Shown in pieces: positions 59,035-64,000 of a stretch of DNA of 64,000 nt. How positions within the stretch are numbered: the first letter of the stretch is position 1; each line of letters opens with the position of its first letter. Under the pieces are notes generated by a model, which saw nothing but the letters and a program-made list of their open reading frames with translations, did not search any database and had not been told where the DNA came from. The position numbers were made by a program, and so were the translations under genes. The stretch spans positions 1,178,001 through 1,242,000 of the forward strand of contig NZ_VLLR01000001.1 in the NCBI RefSeq assembly GCF_007570935.1, in the 5' to 3' direction. This DNA comes from Lactobacillus sp. LL6 (GTDB lineage Bacteria; Bacillota; Bacilli; Lactobacillales; Lactobacillaceae).

Positions 59035-62000
59035 TTATCTACGCTTCTTCTTGCGATCAGCACCTACAAATCCTACAAGTCCTGCTAAAGCAGCAGTCAT
59101 AATGCCTGCAACTTCTGAAGCAGTGTTAGATTTTTCACCGGTTTGTGGCAAAATCTTATCAGACTTAGGAACTACTGAACTCTTGTATGAAGTCTTGGTA
59201 CCTTTCTTAAGGTTATCCATATCTTGATGAAGAGCTGCAGTTGCTTCTTTATACTTCTTCTTAGCAGATACAGTTTCATACTTAGATGGGTTAGATTCTC
59301 TATATGAAGTCTTCTTAGGTGTTGAAGGCTTTGGAGTAGAATCATCTTGAGTTGGAGTGCTTGGCTCACTTGGAGTATTTGGTTCTGATGGAGTATCAGG
59401 AGTAGGAGTAGTTGGCTCTGAAGGTTCACTTGGTGTTGGAGTGTTAGGAGTTGAAGGTTCTGTTGGTGTAGTTGGTTCAACTGGCTTATCTGGTGTTGGA
59501 TTTACTGGCTTATCTTCCTTAAGCTTGTAAACATAAATAGTATGTTCATCATGGTCAGTAAACGTTCCACTAGTGTTCACACTCTTAGATGGAACTAATT
59601 CATAAGTCTTTCCATCTACTGTGATAGTTGGCTTTTCATAGCCACTTGTTGAACCGTTGTAAGTGTCCCCTGTTGGGTAATCCTTTGGATCCTTAACATC
59701 TGGAATCAACTTGTTGCCATCTTCGTCAACATATTCAATAGTCCAGTTATACTTCTTTTCAGTTGGTTTATCTGGAGTATCTGGCTTGTTTGGCTCGTCT
59801 GGTACTTCTGGAGTTGGATTTACTGGCTTATCTTCCTTAAGCTTGTAAACATAAATAGTATGTTCGTCATGATCAGTAAATGTTCCACTAGTGTTCACAC
59901 TCTTAGATGGAACTAATTCATAAGTCTTTCCATTTACTGTGATAGTTGGCTTTTCATAGCCACTTGTTGAACCGTTGTAAGTGTCCCCTGTTGGGTAATC
60001 CTTTGGATCCTTAACATCTGGAATCAACTTGTTGCCATCTTCGTCAACATATTCAATAGTCCAGTGGTACTTCTTTTCAGTTGGAGTTGGGTCTGGTGTA
60101 TCTTGTGTTACATATAAAACATGATCATGGAACTCAAGATGCTTACCATCAGTTAATTCACTAGTATTAACAGTTGGACCATCTACCTTTTCAATATCAA
60201 CTGTGTAATTATTGATTTCTGGTGAAGTTACATCCTTAAATGCATCACTTGCTTGCCAATCACTGTTCCATGTAATCTTACCTGTTACAAGGTCCTTAGT
60301 ACCTTTACGAGTGTAAGTAACTGTTTGCTTGAAATCAGATGCAGCTGGTTCACCCTTGTGAGGTCCATTAGCATACTTGTAGTCAATAGTATGAAGCGCA
60401 TCAGCTGATTCTTGAACATTTTCAATATTGTGGAAGTAATAGATATCAATATCTTTTCCATCATGTAATGCACTAGCAACTTCTTCAGGAGCAATTGCTG
60501 CATCTTGGTTATCTTCATGAAGCTTAAATGATGGAACTAACTTGTAACCATTCTTAGTCAAATCTGGTGACTTAACTTCAGCATATTTACCATCATTAGT
60601 AGTAGCTACCCAAGCTTTATCTGGGTCAGTAGTGTCAACAGTTAATTGGCCATATTTATCTGTCTTACCGGTAGTGTTGTAACCAATAAGCTTGCCGTTT
60701 TGGTAAATGCCAGTACGCTTGAAACTTACTTCTTGAGTTACACTTGGTGCGATTTGACTAAGACTTTCACCAGTTAAACCATCAAAGTAGTTAATATGAC
60801 GAACATGAGTTACTGTTTCTTCGTTTGGAGTAGACTTTTGAACATAGTAAATTGTGTAAACTTGATTTTCGGCATTAGCTAACTTATCAGTAGTAATTGT
60901 ATCTTCAGGAACAATATTATCACTAATAGCTGGACCATTACCTTCATCTTTAGTAGCATCTACACGAATCCAGTCACCAGGGATCTTACCATCAGTAATC
61001 TCAGGCTTGTCTACTTGGGCAAATGGCTTGTTACTCTTATCTGCCTTCCAAGCAGTAGCTTTATTAGCTTCATCGCCTGTTAAAATCTTATCAACAACAT
61101 CAACGCCATGAAGCTTCTTAGTAGTTACAATAACTTGCTTGCCATCTTTACCAATATAGTAATCGTAGTCTTGAGTAAATTTAATAGATTCAGAAGTTGG
61201 ATCAAGCAAAACGTTGTGTCCTTCTTCAGTTACGAAGTTAACTACACGGTTAACAGTCTTAGTATCTGTATGATGCTCTGCCTTCTTAACCAAGTATACA
61301 TATTGATCTGGAGTATTAGCAGTTAAAGTTTGCTTACCAAGGTTAGGATCTTCTTGTACTAAAACATATCCTTCATCTTCATAAGTCTTCCAAAGTTCAT
61401 TTGTTGCGTCCGGTGTGTCACCTACATAGTAAACGTGACCATCAGTATCGTTACCAATTCCAGTAACTGTATGACCCAAATCACGTTCTGGAGTATCCAA
61501 ACTTGGGTCATAGCTTGATTTATCAAGACCAGTTACATCAACATAGTGAATGTTGTAGGCAGCTTTTTGCTTGTAAACTAAGTATTGATCATCAAGGGTT
61601 TCCTTCCAATCCTTGCTATTAGGATCAACGGTAACTACTTCGGCCTTACCTGAAGTATGGTACCAGTCACCAGTTGCTACATTATCGTGATCTTGTGACC
61701 AAGCAGAATCCACATTGATAGTAGCTGGGTCATTAACTTCATTGAAGTCATAAGTACCGTTATCGTTACTGTCAACATCTTGGACTGACTTAATCGTCCA
61801 AGTTTCAGCTGGAGTAGCACCTTCAGAATTATCAACAATTACTACATCTTTACCATCAACTTGAATGGTCTTAACAGCAACGCGTTTACCATCGGCTGAA
61901 GATACATAATAAGTACCTTCTAAACTAATATTTTGATACTTATCATTTGTAAGTTCAGGCATATCTTTCGTCTCTTTATCTAAACCTTCATCCCCAACAA

Positions 62001-64000
62001 AGTGAATAGTTCTCTTAGCTGTCTTTTCTTCAGTTTCTTGGTTAGCCTTTTGTGCATAGTAGATAGTATATTCTTGATTTGCACCGTTCTTGATATTATC
62101 AGCAGTAATTGAATCTACTGGAACAACTGCTCCATCAACTTCTGGCCCATTGTCATTATTACGAGTTGCTCTAGTTCTGATCCAGTCACCAGGTAATTTA
62201 CCATTGGTAATTTCAGGAACATCTACTCTGACAAAATTACCATCGCCTTCTTGATTCCACTTATCAGTAACTGGTGCATTTGTATTGCTATAGTCAACTA
62301 CTAAAGTACCATCAGCAAGCTTCTTAGCATTTACAAAAATGGTCTTGCCATCTTTATCAAGAGCAGTGAAGTAATGACGACTGTAAGTTACCGACTCATT
62401 AGTTGAATCAAGTAAAGTCTTATTTCCATATTCATTTTCAGTAACAAAGTTAACTACACGGCTAACAGTATTCTTGTCTTGATGTTCATCGGCTTTTTGT
62501 GCGTAGTAGATAGTGTATTCTTGGTTTTGACCGTTTTTGTATCGAGCTAAATTACTGTCACTAAGTACAACATCGTTTTCAGTTTCAGGACCAAACTCAC
62601 TATTTCTTTCAGCACCTACGCGAATCCAGTCACCAGGGAGTTTACCATCAGTAATTTCTGGTACATTTACTTCTTTAAAGGTGTCTGTGCCCTTCTCAAG
62701 AGTCCAGTCTCCTTTAGTAGCCTCAGTAGTATCATCTGAATCAATTACATAGTAAGTCTTACCATCATTAGCAACAAAAGAAATTGGATTACCATTACTG
62801 TCTTTAGCAACATTAACTATGTTGCCATCAGCATCTGTGTACCAACTGCGGCTAAAAGTTACTTCTTCAGTAGAAGTATCGTCCTTTAAAGTTTGATGAC
62901 TGATATCAGTTTTAAAGTGTACAATACGATTAATGGTCTTTTTTTCGCTTTCTTTAGTAGCACCGCTGCGCTTAAGTTGAATAGTGAAGTGAATGTCTTG
63001 AATTTTGTTAGCCTTAACTACTTTATCTTTATTGTAATCAAGTTCAATATTCTTAGCATCTTTTAAGTTAGTTCCAAGAGCCATCTCATTTGCTGTAACT
63101 ACACCAGTGTTATCTGCATTTTGTGCAATTGATACTAAAGTGTAGCCTTGCTTTTTAAGATTTTCAATTATTTGGTCTAAACTTTGACCATTACTATTAG
63201 TAGCATCTCGAACTTCGTATTTAGCAGGATTAGTTACCTTACCATTAGTATAAGTTTGATAATCATCAGTATCATTATTCCATGATAATTCTTGAGTAGC
63301 AGTATAGTTATTATTACTTAAATCTTGCTTGAAATTAGATTCACTTACATCTTCGAAAGTAAAGTCAATTGGTTGAGCATGGTAATAAATCTTAGTGATT
63401 TCTGGAATGTTTGGTTCAGAAATAGTTTTTCCATTATCGTTATATTGGAACTTGCCGCCACGCAGACGATAATCGCCATTTAGCCAAGTTGTAGTAGTAG
63501 CTGGAACATCATCATCAAACGTTACCCAGCCATCAGTACCTTGCAAAGTTGGCTTTTCATCAAATACTACTGGAGTATTAGTTGTGCCACTTATATCATT
63601 AAAGCTTATATTAGGAAGTCCGGTAAGCATGTCATATGAGCGATTTCGCCATTGATAATAAGCAATAACGTTATGACTTTTACCATCAGAAGCAGTTACA
63701 ATTTTATTTGGAGACATTGAATTAGCCATTTTAGCTAAGGTTGCTTTTCCATACTGCTTAACAGAATCATATTCTGGCTTTAAATCACCAGTCATTTCAT
63801 ATCGAATATAATTAATTTTACGATAAATATTCTTATAAAGCGCTCCGGTTATATTACCTACATCATGCTTAATATTTAAGGTAACAGGTTGAGCGGTTAA
63901 CTTTTGTGTTTGATCAAGGCCGGTTGTATCAATCGCAATCCCGGAAAGGGGATTCTTATTCTTTAACCATTCTTCATATAACTTCTTAAGATTAGTGGTT
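59035..64000 (-). CDS. LPXTG mucus-binding adhesin, 5' end outside the window
   Basis: The frame stays open past the first internal Met (63795) to the window edge, so at least 1654 residues are present and the signal peptide is outside. The upstream part includes LYEEWLKNKNPLSGIAIDTTG. It holds several diverged Muc_B2-type units (starts such as TINRIVHFKTD, TVSRVVNFVTEN, TVNRVVNFVTEE), each with PEITxGKxPGDWIR, and a MucBP-like unit (YNIHYVDVTGLD). Two near-identical 106-residue units follow (WTIEYVDEDGNKLIPDV start), then Pro/Ser/Thr-rich spacer and LPQTG, a hydrophobic helix and DRKKKRR. Sortase A would attach it; mucin binding is inferred from the repeats. Confidence 0.9.
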   Translation of the reverse strand, partial: TTNLKKLYEEWLKNKNPLSGIAIDTTGLDQTQKLTAQPVTLNIKHDVGNITGALYKNIYRKINYIRYEMTGDLKPEYDSVKQYGKATLAKMANSMSPNKIVTASDGKSHNVIAYYQWRNRSYDMLTGLPNISFNDISGTTNTPVVFDEKPTLQGTDGWVTFDDDVPATTTTWLNGDYRLRGGKFQYNDNGKTISEPNIPEITKIYYHAQPIDFTFEDVSESNFKQDLSNNNYTATQELSWNNDTDDYQTYTNGKVTNPAKYEVRDATNSNGQSLDQIIENLKKQGYTLVSIAQNADNTGVVTANEMALGTNLKDAKNIELDYNKDKVVKANKIQDIHFTIQLKRSGATKESEKKTINRIVHFKTDISHQTLKDDTSTEEVTFSRSWYTDADGNIVNVAKDSNGNPISFVANDGKTYYVIDSDDTTEATKGDWTLEKGTDTFKEVNVPEITDGKLPGDWIRVGAERNSEFGPETENDVVLSDSNLARYKNGQNQEYTIYYAQKADEHQDKNTVSRVVNFVTENEYGNKTLLDSTNESVTYSRHYFTALDKDGKTIFVNAKKLADGTLVVDYSNTNAPVTDKWNQEGDGNFVRVDVPEITNGKLPGDWIRTRATRNNDNGPEVDGAVVPVDSITADNIKNGANQEYTIYYAQKANQETEEKTAKRTIHFVGDEGLDKETKDMPELTNDKYQNISLEGTYYVSSADGKRVAVKTIQVDGKDVVIVDNSEGATPAETWTIKSVQDVDSNDNGTYDFNEVNDPATINVDSAWSQDHDNVATGDWYHTSGKAEVVTVDPNSKDWKETLDDQYLVYKQKAAYNIHYVDVTGLDKSSYDPSLDTPERDLGHTVTGIGNDTDGHVYYVGDTPDATNELWKTYEDEGYVLVQEDPNLGKQTLTANTPDQYVYLVKKAEHHTDTKTVNRVVNFVTEEGHNVLLDPTSESIKFTQDYDYYIGKDGKQVIVTTKKLHGVDVVDKILTGDEANKATAWKADKSNKPFAQVDKPEITDGKIPGDWIRVDATKDEGNGPAISDNIVPEDTITTDKLANAENQVYTIYYVQKSTPNEETVTHVRHINYFDGLTGESLSQIAPSVTQEVSFKRTGIYQNGKLIGYNTTGKTDKYGQLTVDTTDPDKAWVATTNDGKYAEVKSPDLTKNGYKLVPSFKLHEDNQDAAIAPEEVASALHDGKDIDIYYFHNIENVQESADALHTIDYKYANGPHKGEPAASDFKQTVTYTRKGTKDLVTGKITWNSDWQASDAFKDVTSPEINNYTVDIEKVDGPTVNTSELTDGKHLEFHDHVLYVTQDTPDPTPTEKKYHWTIEYVDEDGNKLIPDVKDPKDYPTGDTYNGSTSGYEKPTITVNGKTYELVPSKSVNTSGTFTDHDEHTIYVYKLKEDKPVNPTPEVPDEPNKPDTPDKPTEKKYNWTIEYVDEDGNKLIPDVKDPKDYPTGDTYNGSTSGYEKPTITVDGKTYELVPSKSVNTSGTFTDHDEHTIYVYKLKEDKPVNPTPDKPVEPTTPTEPSTPNTPTPSEPSEPTTPTPDTPSEPNTPSEPSTPTQDDSTPKPSTPKKTSYRESNPSKYETVSAKKKYKEATAALHQDMDNLKKGTKTSYKSSVVPKSDKILPQTGEKSNTASEVAGIMTAALAGLVGFVGADRKKKRR
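59495..60084 (-). repeat. Two near-identical 318-bp-period tandem repeats in the second adhesin
   Basis: Copies 59495-59766 and 59813-60084 differ at only a few bases over about 272 bp, with 46 bp of Pro-rich coding between them. Each encodes YVDEDGNKLIPDVKDPKDYP, then GSTSGYEKPTITV and ELVPSKSVNTSG. The near identity suggests recent duplication or gene conversion and a repeat number that may vary between strains. Confidence 0.9.

Noticed and set aside
1..64000. CRISPR arrays, insertion sequences, tRNA/rRNA genes, prophage
   Set aside because: No regularly spaced repeats, transposase or integrase reading frames, tRNA-like cloverleaf or rRNA segments were seen on either strand.

Overview
The window is an AT-rich chromosomal segment of a low-GC Gram-positive bacterium, almost certainly a Lactobacillus. 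The gene order and two YSIRK/LPQTG mucus-adhesin genes resemble the L. gasseri / L. johnsonii group, but the species call is an inference made without database comparison. Most genes lie on the minus strand. The order in several blocks matches the Bacillus/Lactobacillus housekeeping backbone: pheST; yqeG-yqeH-nadD-yqeK-rsfS-tmcAL-yceD; infC-rpmI-rplT; thrS; polA-mutM-coaE-nrdR-dnaB-dnaI; ytpP-ytpR-murC; trmB-ecsBA/hit; prsA; yhaMNO-yheA. No rRNA, tRNA, CRISPR, insertion sequence or prophage was seen.

Layout. 1-6.1 kb: a truncated L-2-hydroxyisocaproate/lactate dehydrogenase, greA, T-box-controlled pheST, an HxlR regulator and a SpoU methyltransferase. 6.2-14.1 kb: acylphosphatase and a YidC insertase (plus strand), a large wall-anchored adhesin with an antigen I/II (GbpC-like) core and four mucus-binding repeats, then an ArlRS-like two-component system. 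14.2-32.3 kb: ribosome assembly and NAD genes, IF3-L35-L20 with a structured leader, T-box-controlled thrS, the polA-to-dnaI replication/repair operon and a UvrA2-type ATPase. 32.4-39.6 kb: an accessory stretch with a PNPOx-like protein, aldo/keto reductase, DUF915 hydrolase, a four-gene cyst(e)ine-type ABC transporter, an MBL-fold hydrolase and a TetR regulator. 39.6-54.7 kb: murC, ytpR, ytpP, trmB, ecsAB, hit, prsA, yhaMNO, yheA, PBP1A and an RluA-type synthase. 54.7-64 kb: a RelE/AbrB-type toxin-antitoxin pair, fba, T-box-controlled argS, a decayed HigBA-type pair bracketed by 53-nt direct repeats, and a second mucus-binding adhesin whose 5' end lies beyond the window.

The most interesting element is upstream of the transporter. 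A 32-codon leader ORF (37929-38027) carries three Cys codons in its middle (VCCICM). It lies between a strong promoter and an intrinsic terminator that ends just before the first permease gene. The RNA can form mutually exclusive structures: a hairpin over the Cys codons, an antiterminator whose 5' strand spans the leader stop codon, and the terminator. The substrate-binding protein resembles the CjaA/BspA cyst(e)ine-binding group, and all four transporter proteins (978 residues) contain no cysteine. Together this reads as a ribosome-mediated cysteine attenuator of an importer that can be made during cysteine shortage. Other points are nested operator-like repeats before the first adhesin, a likely AUA start codon for IF3, a HigB-type toxin remnant, and palindromes over several promoters.
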